This document shows, one piece after another, positions 51,961 through 60,501 of a stretch of DNA of 64,000 nucleotides (position 1 is its first letter; each line of letters begins with the position of its first letter). The stretch comes from Bact-19 sp038319215 (GTDB taxonomy: Bacteria; Bacteroidota; Bacteroidia; Bacteroidales; ML635J-15). The translations under genes were made by a program, and so were the position numbers. The notes beneath the pieces are model-generated. The model saw nothing but the letters and a program-made list of their open reading frames with translations, was not told where the DNA came from and did no database searches. Location of the stretch: NCBI GenBank assembly GCA_038319215.1, contig JBBQCZ010000003.1, forward strand, positions 1-64,000, read 5' to 3'.

Positions 51961-52569
51961 TTAGGCTTTATTTTCGAGATAACCAGCCATAATTTTCTGT
52001 ATGTATTTTCCAATTATATCAAACTCTAAATTAACTACAGACCCAACTTTAAATGTATGAAAGTTTGTTACATCATAAGTAAATGGAATTATGGCAACGG
52101 AAAATTTATCGTCTTTAGAGTTTACAACTGTTAAGCTAACACCATTAACAGAAACAGAGCCTTTTTCAACTGTAATATTCCCTTTTGATTTGTCGTATTG
52201 AAATGTAAAATACCAGCTTCCATCCGATTCTTTAACTTCGATGCAAGTTGCAGTTTGATCAACATGTCCTTGAACCATGTGGCCATCGAGAAGTTTATCC
52301 ATTGTCATGCTGCGTTCAACATTAACTTTGTCGCCAACATTTAAGTGACCCATGTTTGATTTGTCTAGAGTTTCCTGAACAGCAGTTACTTTATATACTT
52401 TTTCTGTTTTGTTTATTTCTACAACAGTAAGGCATACTCCATTATGAGCAACACTTTGGTCAATTTTTAACTGGTCTGCAAAAGAGCAATGCAGATAAAA
52501 ATGATAATTTGTTCTGTCCTGCTCGATTTTTACGATTTTTGCGGTTTCTTCTACAATACCTGAAAACAT
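51961..52569 (-). CDS. ribE: Riboflavin synthase, alpha chain
   Basis: A 202-residue enzyme that converts two 6,7-dimethyl-8-ribityllumazines to riboflavin. It starts with the canonical M-F-S-G-I-V-E-E-T-A at 52569; an in-frame ATG ten codons upstream is rejected because the family begins at this motif. Two lumazine-binding repeats are present: H-N-G-V-C-L-T-V-V in the first and V-N-G-V-S-L-T-V-V in the second, with G-H-M-V-Q-G-H-V-D between. Some systems call this gene ribC. It lies 74 bases downstream of dusB on the same strand. Confidence 0.95.
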   Translation of the reverse strand: MFSGIVEETAKIVKIEQDRTNYHFYLHCSFADQLKIDQSVAHNGVCLTVVEINKTEKVYKVTAVQETLDKSNMGHLNVGDKVNVERSMTMDKLLDGHMVQGHVDQTATCIEVKESDGSWYFTFQYDKSKGNITVEKGSVSVNGVSLTVVNSKDDKFSVAIIPFTYDVTNFHTFKVGSVVNLEFDIIGKYIQKIMAGYLENKA

Positions 52570-52643
52570 AGTTATATTATTTTTAGTTACACGATACAAA
52601 CTTACATAAAAAGAAGTAAAAACTACAAAACAATTATCAGTAC

Positions 52644-53660
52644 TTAATTATTGTTTTCTGGTAAAAAATCATTTGATCCAATATGCCCAAAACGGGTTTC
52701 TATAAATGCAAGAATAGTTTGAATTTCTTCAACAGTTTGAGCTGTTAGTAGCTTAATTCGAGTTTCTTTAAAGTCGGGAATAGATTTAAAATACAGTGCA
52801 AAGTGCCTACGCATTTCGTAAATACCGCGCTTATCTTCTTTATATTCTATTGATTTTTGTAAATGTTCACGAGCAAAACCAACTCTTTCAATAACACTCG
52901 GACTAGGCATTTCGGTTCCTGTTGCCAAATAATGTTTTATTTCTTTAAAAATCCATGGTTTTCCAACTGCTGCACGCCCAACCATAATTGCATCAACTCC
53001 ATATTTGTCGAAATTTTCTGCCGCAATTTTTCCACTGGTTATATCACCATTGCCTATTATTGGGATTTTTATTGCTGGATTATTTTTGATTTTTCCTATT
53101 AATGACCAGTCTGCTTCTCCTTTGTACATTTGGGCTCTGGTTCTACCATGAATCGTTAGGGCTTGTATTCCACAATCCTGCAAAAGAAATGCTACTTCTT
53201 CAACGTTTAAAGATTCGCTATCCCAGCCAAGGCGTGTTTTTGCTGTTACTGGAAATTTGGATGCTTTTACAACTTTTTCTGTGATTTCTTTCATCAACGG
53301 AAGATTTCTCATCATTCCTGATCCAGCACCTCGAATTGCAATTTTTTTAACCGGACAACCGTAATTTATGTCAAGTAGATCGGTGTTGGCTTCGTTTACC
53401 AGAATTGCCGCTTGCTCCATTGCATCAGGAATATGTCCGTAAATCTGTATTCCTACTGGACGCTCATGATCATATACATTTAGCTTTTGAACCGATTTGC
53501 GAGCGTCACGAATAAGTCCATCTGAAGAAATGAACTCCGTAAACATTAGGTCTGCACCGAATTTTTTACACATGTAACGGAACGAAGGATCTGTAATATC
53601 CTCCATTGGAGCAAGAATTATAGCTTTGTCACAAAACTCAGTCTTACCGATTTTCAACAT
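52644..53660 (-). CDS. dusB: tRNA-dihydrouridine synthase (DusB type)
   Basis: A 338-residue FMN enzyme that reduces uridines in the tRNA D loop. The N-terminus has L-A-P-M-E-D-I-T-D-P-S-F-R. The catalytic Cys is in N-Y-G-C-P-V-K-K-I, and the FMN site includes K-T-R-L-G-W, H-G-R-T-R-A-Q-M-Y and G-N-G-D-I-T-S, then V-G-R-A-A-V-G-K-P-W. It lies 14 bases after infB, so it is probably co-transcribed with the rimP-nusA-infB operon. Confidence 0.94.
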   Translation of the reverse strand: MLKIGKTEFCDKAIILAPMEDITDPSFRYMCKKFGADLMFTEFISSDGLIRDARKSVQKLNVYDHERPVGIQIYGHIPDAMEQAAILVNEANTDLLDINYGCPVKKIAIRGAGSGMMRNLPLMKEITEKVVKASKFPVTAKTRLGWDSESLNVEEVAFLLQDCGIQALTIHGRTRAQMYKGEADWSLIGKIKNNPAIKIPIIGNGDITSGKIAAENFDKYGVDAIMVGRAAVGKPWIFKEIKHYLATGTEMPSPSVIERVGFAREHLQKSIEYKEDKRGIYEMRRHFALYFKSIPDFKETRIKLLTAQTVEEIQTILAFIETRFGHIGSNDFLPENNN

Positions 53661-53674
53661 CAGTTAGAAAAGAA

Positions 53675-56653
53675 TTAGAGTGTTTGTTTAACTTCTGTTT
53701 CGTCAAAGGCTTCAACAATATCACCAATTTTAATATCGTTAAATTTGTCGATGTTTAGACCACATTCTAGACCAGAATAGACTTCTTTAACTTCGTCTTT
53801 AAAACGTTTTAAGCTTCCCAATTCACCTGTGTAAACAACAATCCCGTCGCGAATAATGCGGACTTTAGATTTCTTGTATATTTTACCGTCAGTAACAAGA
53901 CAGCCAGCAATTGTGCCAACCTTTGTAACCTTGAATACTTCGCGGATTTCGCAAGAGCCTGTAATTGTTTCTTTAACAGTAGGAGATAACATGCCTTCCA
54001 TAGCATCTTTAATCTCGTTAATAGCATCGTAGATAATAGAATATAATCTGATTTCTATTTCTTCTTTTTCTGCTAGTTTACGAGCATGGCTTGATGGTCT
54101 CACCTGGAATCCAACAATAATTGCGTTCGATGCAGCAGCTAACATTACATCAGATTCAGAAATTTGTCCAACTGCTTTGTGTATTATGTTAACCGCAAAG
54201 TTTTCGGTTGACAATTTGATAAGTGAATCGGCGAGAGCTTCAATTGAACCGTCAACGTCACCCTTAACAATAATATTGATTTCGTTAAAGTTACCCAATG
54301 CCAGACGACGTCCGATTTCATCGAGAGTAATGTGTTTCTGAGTTCTAAGTCCCTGCTCACGTTGTAATTGTAATCTTTTTCCTGCAAGGTTACGTGCTTC
54401 GTGGTCGGTGTCCATTACATTGAACTTATCCCCAGCTTGTGGAGCTCCATTCAAACCTAGTACTACAACTGGCATTGATGGTCCTGCTGAAGTTAATTTT
54501 TGGCCTCTCTCGTTGTACATTGCTTTTACTCTTCCGGTTTGGCAACCAGCAAGTAAAATATCACCAACTTTTAAAGTGCCACTTTGAACAATAAGAGTAG
54601 AAACAAATCCTCTACCTTTATCTAGAGTAGATTCAATAACATTTCCAACAGCATTTTTGTTTGGATTAGCGGTTAACTCAAGCAATTCAGCTTCGAGAAG
54701 TACTTTTTCAAGTAATAATTCAATATTTGTGTTCGCCTTAGCCGAAATTTCTTGAGATTGGTACTTTCCACCCCAATCTTCAACTAGATAATTCATACCA
54801 GCGAGAGATTCTTTAATTTTTTCAGGATTAGCAGATGCTTTATCAATTTTATTGATGGCAAAAACCATTGGAACACCTGCAGCACTTGCATGATTTATCG
54901 CTTCAATAGTTTGAGGCATAATATTATCGTCGGCAGCAATAATGATAATTGCGATATCTGTTACTTGAGCTCCTCTGGCACGCATTGCAGTAAATGCTTC
55001 GTGACCAGGAGTATCGAGGAAGGTTATTACGCGTCCTCCTTCGAGAGTAACAGAGTAAGCTCCAATATGCTGAGTAATACCACCAGCTTCTCCATCAACA
55101 ACATTTGTATTTCTTATTTGGTCAAGCAACTTTGTCTTACCGTGGTCAACGTGACCCATAACGGTAACAATTGGTGGACGAGCAACTAAATCTTCAGGAT
55201 TATCAGCAGCTTCTTCAATTTCATTTAGTACTTCAGCACTAACGAACTCTACTTCAAAACCATACTCATCAGCAACAAGTGCCATTGTTTCAGCATCAAG
55301 CCTTTGATTTATTGACACAAATAATCCTAAACTCATGCAAGTCGCAATAAGTGTGGTTACTGGTATGTCCATCATAGCTGATAATTCGCTTACTGAAACA
55401 AATTCAGTAACTTTAATGATGTTTTTTTCAGATTCAAGTTTATCAAATTCTTCTTGACGTTTTTGAGATCCAATTTCTCGTTTATCTCGTCTGTGTTTCG
55501 ATGTTTTTGATTTTTGTTTTGGTGTAGTTAACCTTGCTAAGGTTTCCTTTATTTGTTTTTGAACATCTACTTCTGCAACTTCCGTTTTTTTAACCTTCAG
55601 AGGTTTTTTTGTTAGTTTTTTTCTCTTTAAGTCTATTGTTCCAGGAGTAGCTGGTTTTGCAGGATCTTCAATGTTTACTTTAACTTTATGAATTCTTTTG
55701 CGTTTTGATTTGCGTTCTTCTTTTTCTTTATCTCTAATCTTTTGACGCTCTTCTTTTGCAATTATTTTTTTCTTTTCAGATTCTACCTGTTTTTTAAGAT
55801 AATTGTCAATGTCAATTTTGCCAACTACATTTGGACCTGTAAGTTTTACAATTTTAGTTTCAATAAATTCAGAAACTCTTTCAGTATTTGTATTGTCTGT
55901 GGCTTCAAAAGTTTGCGGAGCGGCAACTTCAACTACAGCAGCAACTTCCGGTTTTTCAACTTTTTTCAATTCTTTTGGTGGAGAAGCAACTATTATTGTT
56001 TCTTTTTTTACAATGCTAGCTTTTTTGGCTGCTTTTTCGGCTTCTCTAGTTTTTCGCTGCTCGTCTTTTGCCGATTTTATTTCATCGTCTTTAGTTTTGC
56101 GCTCTGCCTCCTTTTCTGCTTTGGATTTACGCTTTGGTCTTGTCTTTTGATTTATCTGATCAAGATTTATTGTTCCCAAAACCTTAGGCCCATCTTCGGA
56201 TTCAGTCTCATCACCATCCTTAACAATTGGGATAATTTCGTGTTTTGCCTTTACCTGCTCTTTTTTAATATGAGGAACTACAACTTCTGCTTTGATTTCA
56301 GGAGCTTGTTCAACAATCTCAGCAATTTTAGTCTCTTCCGCTTTTATTGGTTCTGCAATATCTGTAATAACCGTAGGAGTCGGTTCAACAGTTTTTGACT
56401 GTTTCTCAATGGAAATGTTAATTTCCTTGTTTTCTCTAGCCTGCTCGGTGTTTTTTATTGCTTTTTCTTTTAAAGATTTTGATTCTTTAAATTCTTCATC
56501 GAGAATATCCATACACTCAAATGGAACTTTTGCATTCGGATTGTTCTCAACCGCGTAACCTTTTTTGACCAAAAACTCAATTATGGTTGCAGTACCAACA
56601 TTTAATTCTCTGGCAACAGTACTTAGTCTTATTGGTTTACTCTCTGAAGTCAT
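53675..56653 (-). CDS. infB: Translation initiation factor IF-2
   Basis: A 992-residue GTPase that places initiator tRNA on the 30S subunit. Residues 1-60 are the IF2 N-terminal module (T-V-A-R-E-L-N-V-G-T-A-T-I-I-E-F-L). A charged Lys/Glu-rich linker of about 400 residues follows, longer than in E. coli but usual for Bacteroidota. The G domain has G1 G-H-V-D-H-G-K-T, G3 D-T-P-G-H-E-A-F and G4 N-K-I-D, followed by the beta-barrel and fMet-tRNA binding domain with C-E-I-R-E-V-F-K. It is third in the rimP-nusA-infB order. Confidence 0.97.
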   Translation of the reverse strand: MTSESKPIRLSTVARELNVGTATIIEFLVKKGYAVENNPNAKVPFECMDILDEEFKESKSLKEKAIKNTEQARENKEINISIEKQSKTVEPTPTVITDIAEPIKAEETKIAEIVEQAPEIKAEVVVPHIKKEQVKAKHEIIPIVKDGDETESEDGPKVLGTINLDQINQKTRPKRKSKAEKEAERKTKDDEIKSAKDEQRKTREAEKAAKKASIVKKETIIVASPPKELKKVEKPEVAAVVEVAAPQTFEATDNTNTERVSEFIETKIVKLTGPNVVGKIDIDNYLKKQVESEKKKIIAKEERQKIRDKEKEERKSKRKRIHKVKVNIEDPAKPATPGTIDLKRKKLTKKPLKVKKTEVAEVDVQKQIKETLARLTTPKQKSKTSKHRRDKREIGSQKRQEEFDKLESEKNIIKVTEFVSVSELSAMMDIPVTTLIATCMSLGLFVSINQRLDAETMALVADEYGFEVEFVSAEVLNEIEEAADNPEDLVARPPIVTVMGHVDHGKTKLLDQIRNTNVVDGEAGGITQHIGAYSVTLEGGRVITFLDTPGHEAFTAMRARGAQVTDIAIIIIAADDNIMPQTIEAINHASAAGVPMVFAINKIDKASANPEKIKESLAGMNYLVEDWGGKYQSQEISAKANTNIELLLEKVLLEAELLELTANPNKNAVGNVIESTLDKGRGFVSTLIVQSGTLKVGDILLAGCQTGRVKAMYNERGQKLTSAGPSMPVVVLGLNGAPQAGDKFNVMDTDHEARNLAGKRLQLQREQGLRTQKHITLDEIGRRLALGNFNEINIIVKGDVDGSIEALADSLIKLSTENFAVNIIHKAVGQISESDVMLAAASNAIIVGFQVRPSSHARKLAEKEEIEIRLYSIIYDAINEIKDAMEGMLSPTVKETITGSCEIREVFKVTKVGTIAGCLVTDGKIYKKSKVRIIRDGIVVYTGELGSLKRFKDEVKEVYSGLECGLNIDKFNDIKIGDIVEAFDETEVKQTL

Positions 56654-56684
56654 AAATTATATAAATTATTCAATAAAATTCTTC

Positions 56685-57923
56685 TTACTCAAATTCTGAT
56701 TTTAAGACACTTAATAAATCATGAACAGTTTCTTCTTCAAGATCTGTTCTTTTTATCAGTTCCTCGGCGCTTAAATCAATTACGCTACGGGCAGTGTCGC
56801 AACCTATTCCTTTTAATACCTCAATTACCCATGGTTCGATTTCATCTGTGAATTCGTCAAGGGCAACATCGTCTTCTCCTTCATCCATTTCGCGATATAC
56901 ATCAATTGTTAAACCAACAAGTTGACTAGCAAGTTTGATATTTAAACCGCCCTTACCGATTGCCAAAGAAACCTGATCAGGATTAAGATAAACGTCTGCA
57001 CGTTTTTCGTCTGCTTTGATTTTTATTGAAGTAATCTTTGCAGGGCTTAATGCGCGTTGTATAAAGAGTTGTAAGTTGTTTGTGAAGTTGATAATGTCAA
57101 TGTTTTCGTTGTGTAATTCGCGAACGATACCATGAATACGGCTGCCTTTCATCCCAACACATGCTCCTACTGGATCTACACGTTCGTCGTACGATTCTAC
57201 GGCTACTTTTGCTCTTTCACCAGGAACCCTAACAATTTTCTTAATGGTAATTAAACCGTCAAGAATTTCAGGAATTTCAAGCTCGAACAATCTTTCGAGG
57301 AATAAAGGAGATGTTCTTGATAGTTTTATTGCTGGTGTGCCATTTTTTAACTCTACACTTAAAACAACAGCTCTTAATGTGTCGCCTTTTCTGTATCTAT
57401 CGTTTGGAATTTGCTCGCTTTTTGGTAAAATAAGCTCAGTACCTTCGTCATCCAAAACCAAAAGTTCGCGTTTCCAGATTTGATAAATCTCACCAGTGAT
57501 AATTTCGCCAACTCTGTCTTTATATTTAAGATAGATATTGTCTTTTTCTCTTTCAAGAATTTTAGCCTGAAGGTTTTGTTTTAATGCGAGAATTGCACGT
57601 CTTCCAAAATCCTCAAGTTTAATTTCGTCAGAATATTCTTCTCCTGGTTCAAAATCTTCGTCAATTTTTCTTGCTTCTGATAGAGGAATTTGGGTGTATT
57701 GATCTGTAAATTCACTATCGTCGATAACAACACGTGATCTCCATATTTCGACATCCCCCTTGGTATCGTTAACGATTACGTCAAATTTACTGTCTTCGCC
57801 AAAAAGCTTAGTAAGGGTAGAAATAAAAACGTCTTTCAGTACGCCGATCATTGTCGGACGGTCAATGCTTTTTAGTTCTTTAAATTCCGCAAAGGTGTCT
57901 ATCAGGTTATTATGCAGCTCCAT
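56685..57923 (-). CDS. nusA: Transcription elongation/termination factor NusA
   Basis: A 412-residue factor that binds RNA polymerase and modulates pausing, termination and antitermination. The N-terminal domain is followed by S1 (G-E-I-I-T-G-E-I-Y-Q-I), KH1 with D-P-V-G-A-C-V-G-M-K-G-S-R-I-H, and KH2 with V-S-L-A-I-G-K-G-G-L-N-I-K-L-A-S-Q-L. It ends in a single helix-hairpin-helix-like acidic tail and lacks the two long acidic repeats of E. coli NusA, as is normal in this phylum. It lies 21 bases after rimP. Confidence 0.96.
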   Translation of the reverse strand: MELHNNLIDTFAEFKELKSIDRPTMIGVLKDVFISTLTKLFGEDSKFDVIVNDTKGDVEIWRSRVVIDDSEFTDQYTQIPLSEARKIDEDFEPGEEYSDEIKLEDFGRRAILALKQNLQAKILEREKDNIYLKYKDRVGEIITGEIYQIWKRELLVLDDEGTELILPKSEQIPNDRYRKGDTLRAVVLSVELKNGTPAIKLSRTSPLFLERLFELEIPEILDGLITIKKIVRVPGERAKVAVESYDERVDPVGACVGMKGSRIHGIVRELHNENIDIINFTNNLQLFIQRALSPAKITSIKIKADEKRADVYLNPDQVSLAIGKGGLNIKLASQLVGLTIDVYREMDEGEDDVALDEFTDEIEPWVIEVLKGIGCDTARSVIDLSAEELIKRTDLEEETVHDLLSVLKSEFE

Positions 57924-57944
57924 AATCTCGTTAAATTAATAATT

Positions 57945-58403
57945 TTACTTAAAAGAAATTACACTTCTTGTTGATTTGATATTGTTAAAATAAATTTTTG
58001 TCTCTTCGTTTACTACTTGCCTTTTGTTTTCGATTTTCTTTGTAAAAGTTCGTCCAATAACTATAAAATCTTGTTCAACCACCAATAGTATTCCGGTTGA
58101 TTTTTCGCCATCTAAAGTAACACACTCAACTTCTTTGTTAAGATATTTGATGTATTGCTCTTGTACCTTGAATGGATTTGCCAACCCAGGGGAGCCTAAT
58201 TCTAAAGAATAATCTTCAGCTTCTCTATCGAAATGCGACTCTATTGCACGGCTTATTCTCTTACATTCATCAATTGATAAACCATCAAAATCATCTATGC
58301 TCACAATTATATCATTGGTGCGGCTAACTTTAACCTCAACAATGAATTGATTGTCTGACAATGCAGTTTTACAGATGTTTTCTATTTCTTCTTTGTTTAT
58401 CAT
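57945..58403 (-). CDS. rimP: Ribosome maturation factor RimP
   Basis: A 152-residue 30S-assembly factor. The key motifs are D-I-I-V-S-I-D-D-F-D-G-L-S-I-D-E-C and E-D-Y-S-L-E-L-G-S-P-G-L, followed by the C-terminal SH3-like barrel (G-I-L-L-V-V-E-Q-D). It is the first gene of the rimP-nusA-infB operon, has a strong upstream promoter, and its leader contains a small hairpin. Confidence 0.94.
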   Translation of the reverse strand: MINKEEIENICKTALSDNQFIVEVKVSRTNDIIVSIDDFDGLSIDECKRISRAIESHFDREAEDYSLELGSPGLANPFKVQEQYIKYLNKEVECVTLDGEKSTGILLVVEQDFIVIGRTFTKKIENKRQVVNEETKIYFNNIKSTRSVISFK

Positions 58404-58418
58404 TATATTCTAATAAAA

Positions 58419-58442
58419 CAGGGGACTTTTAGCAATCCCCTG
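58419..58442 (-). promoter_or_regulatory. Hairpin in the rimP leader
   Basis: CAGGGGA and TCCCCTG form a perfect 7-base-pair stem with a 10-base loop, 16 bases before the rimP start codon. There is no U run on the minus strand, so it is unlikely to be a full terminator. It could affect translation or operon autoregulation. Confidence 0.5.
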
Positions 58443-58466
58443 CATGTATTAATCTAAAAAGCGATG

Positions 58467-58498
58467 CAAAAGTAGTATTTTTTTTTATTATTAACAAA
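58467..58498 (-). promoter_or_regulatory. Promoter of the rimP-nusA-infB operon
   Basis: On the minus strand TTTG (58495-58498), 20 bases, TACTTTTG (58467-58474): a canonical Bacteroidota housekeeping promoter giving a leader of about 55-60 bases. Confidence 0.78.
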
Positions 58499-58655
58499 AT
58501 ATTTAAATTTTTTTCAGGTCTGCAACTTAGGTTTACAGTTTTTTTTATTAAATCAGAACCTTATTTGTTGATAAAAACATCTTTTTTAGCATAAAACAGT
58601 ATAATGTTAAAATTTCATATTAATTTCGCAGCATAATTTAAACTAATCTATAAAG

Positions 58656-60488
58656 ATGGACGAAAAATTATTTCAGGAATTTCCCCCGATACCCACACAA
58701 TCTTGGGAGGAAATAATTCAAAAAGATTTAAAGGGCGCCGATTATGACAAAAAGCTAATTTGGAAAACGCCCGAAGGCTTTCCTGTTAGACCGTATTATC
58801 GCAGCGAGGATCTCGAAAAATTGGATTATCTTAAAAATAATCCAGGCGAATTTCCGTATGTGAGAGGTGTAGATTTTGCTGGCAATAAAGTTATCAGACA
58901 AGATATCTTTGTTAAGGATGCAATTAGTGCAAATACTTTGGCTCTTAGAATTTTAAACGCCGGAGTTAGTTCGCTAGGTTTTATTTTTGCAAAAGATCTC
59001 AGTAAATCTGAATTTGTTCAATTGCTAAATAACATTGACATTAGCGCAATAGAAATTAACTTTATTTCCTGCAATTTAAGCGGTAAATATGTTGAAATGC
59101 TTGCTGATTATGTTGCTGAAAAAGCTATCGATCCTGCAAAAATTTATGGTTCAAATGATTTCGATTCATTAAGTTATATGATTCTTGCAGGAAAATCTTT
59201 CTGCGGAAGCGATTCTTGCCATTGTGCCGAGGATATGGTTAAAAAATACAAAAGTGTTTTACCAAATTTCCGCATGATAAGCGTAAATGCAAAGAATTTT
59301 CATAATGCTGGTGGTTCTGCTGTTCATGAATTAGCTTTCGGAATGGCTATTGGTGCTGAATATCTGAGAAAATTTGCAGATCAAAATATTTCTGTTGATG
59401 AAATCGCATCTAAAATCAAATTTAACTTTGCTGTTGGCTCTAACTATTTTATGGAAATTGCCAAACTTAGAGCAGCAAGATTAATTTGGGCAAAAATTGT
59501 CGAAGCTAACGAAGCTAAAAACGTCGATTCATCAAAAATCAATATTCATTGCGAAACTTCACAATTTAACAAAACAGTTTACGATCCTTATGTAAATATG
59601 TTGCGTGTAACAACTGAGGCAATGTCGGCAGTTTTGGGTGGAACCGATTCATTAAGCGTTCTTCCTTTCGATCAGTCTTTTGCTGAGCAAACTGAGTTTT
59701 CTATGCGTGTTGCTAGAAATGTTCAATTGGTCATCAGAGAAGAGGCTCATTTCGATAAAGTTATTGATCCATCTGCGGGTTCTTACTATATCGAAAACTT
59801 AACCGATGCAATTATTGAAAAAGCATGGGCGCTATTTCTCGAAGTTGAAGAAAAAGGCGGATATGTGGCAGCTATAAAAGCAGGATTTATTCAAAATATT
59901 ATTGCCGAAACTGCAAAAACACGTAATTCTAATATTGCTTCTCGTCGTGAGATAATACTTGGCGTAAATCAATATCCAAACTTCAACGAACTGAAGCCTG
60001 AAATGAATTTGTCAGCAGAGCTTAAACCCGAAGGAACTGATTATCCTGTTATAAAACTGTATCGTGGTTCCGAAGAATTTGAAAAGCTTCGTCTTGCTAC
60101 CGATAAAAGTGGAAAACGCCCTGTTGTGTTTATGCTAACAATTGGAAATCTCAATTTCAGAAAAGCAAGAGCTCAATTTAGTGCTAACTTTTTTGCTTGT
60201 GCAGGTTTCGAGGTAATCGACAATAATGGTTTTGATAGTATTGATACAGGTTTAGCCGAAGCTAAAAACAGAAAAGCTGATATTATTGTACTTTGCAGCT
60301 CAGATGAAGAATACGAAACTTTGGCACCCGAAGCTTATGAAAAAATTGCAGGTAAAGTTCTTGTTATTGCAGGAAGTCCAGCATGTAAGGCAGAGCTCGA
60401 AGCTAAGGGAATCAAAAACTTCGTTCATGTAAGATCTAACGTGCTTGCAGACCTTAAGAATTATCAGCAAGTTTTGGGTATTAATTAA
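58656..60488 (+). CDS. mutA: Methylmalonyl-CoA mutase, small (beta) subunit
   Basis: A 610-residue subunit that pairs with the catalytic large subunit to interconvert methylmalonyl-CoA and succinyl-CoA, the route to or from propionate. The N-terminal T-Q-S-W-E-E-I-I-Q-K-D-L-K-G and R-P-Y-Y-R and the TIM-barrel segments (F-A-V-G-S-N-Y-F-M-E-I-A-K-L-R-A-A-R, then D-P-S-A-G-S-Y-Y-I-E) are clear. The C-terminal B12-like domain lacks the D-x-H-x2-G cobalamin motif, as expected for the non-catalytic subunit. The large-subunit ATG is 13 bases past its stop. Confidence 0.95.
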   Translation: MDEKLFQEFPPIPTQSWEEIIQKDLKGADYDKKLIWKTPEGFPVRPYYRSEDLEKLDYLKNNPGEFPYVRGVDFAGNKVIRQDIFVKDAISANTLALRILNAGVSSLGFIFAKDLSKSEFVQLLNNIDISAIEINFISCNLSGKYVEMLADYVAEKAIDPAKIYGSNDFDSLSYMILAGKSFCGSDSCHCAEDMVKKYKSVLPNFRMISVNAKNFHNAGGSAVHELAFGMAIGAEYLRKFADQNISVDEIASKIKFNFAVGSNYFMEIAKLRAARLIWAKIVEANEAKNVDSSKINIHCETSQFNKTVYDPYVNMLRVTTEAMSAVLGGTDSLSVLPFDQSFAEQTEFSMRVARNVQLVIREEAHFDKVIDPSAGSYYIENLTDAIIEKAWALFLEVEEKGGYVAAIKAGFIQNIIAETAKTRNSNIASRREIILGVNQYPNFNELKPEMNLSAELKPEGTDYPVIKLYRGSEEFEKLRLATDKSGKRPVVFMLTIGNLNFRKARAQFSANFFACAGFEVIDNNGFDSIDTGLAEAKNRKADIIVLCSSDEEYETLAPEAYEKIAGKVLVIAGSPACKAELEAKGIKNFVHVRSNVLADLKNYQQVLGIN

Positions 60489-60501
60489 AAAAGTATCAGT
60501 G

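Noticed and set aside
55742..56398. A 218-codon open frame on the plus strand inside infB
   Set aside because: It is the antisense of the Lys/Glu-rich IF-2 linker, which gives Phe/Ser-rich nonsense without domains.
60445..60501. Earlier start for the mutase large subunit
   Set aside because: It is a TTG inside mutA and adds 19 residues not seen in the family; the ATG at 60502 gives the expected N-terminus.
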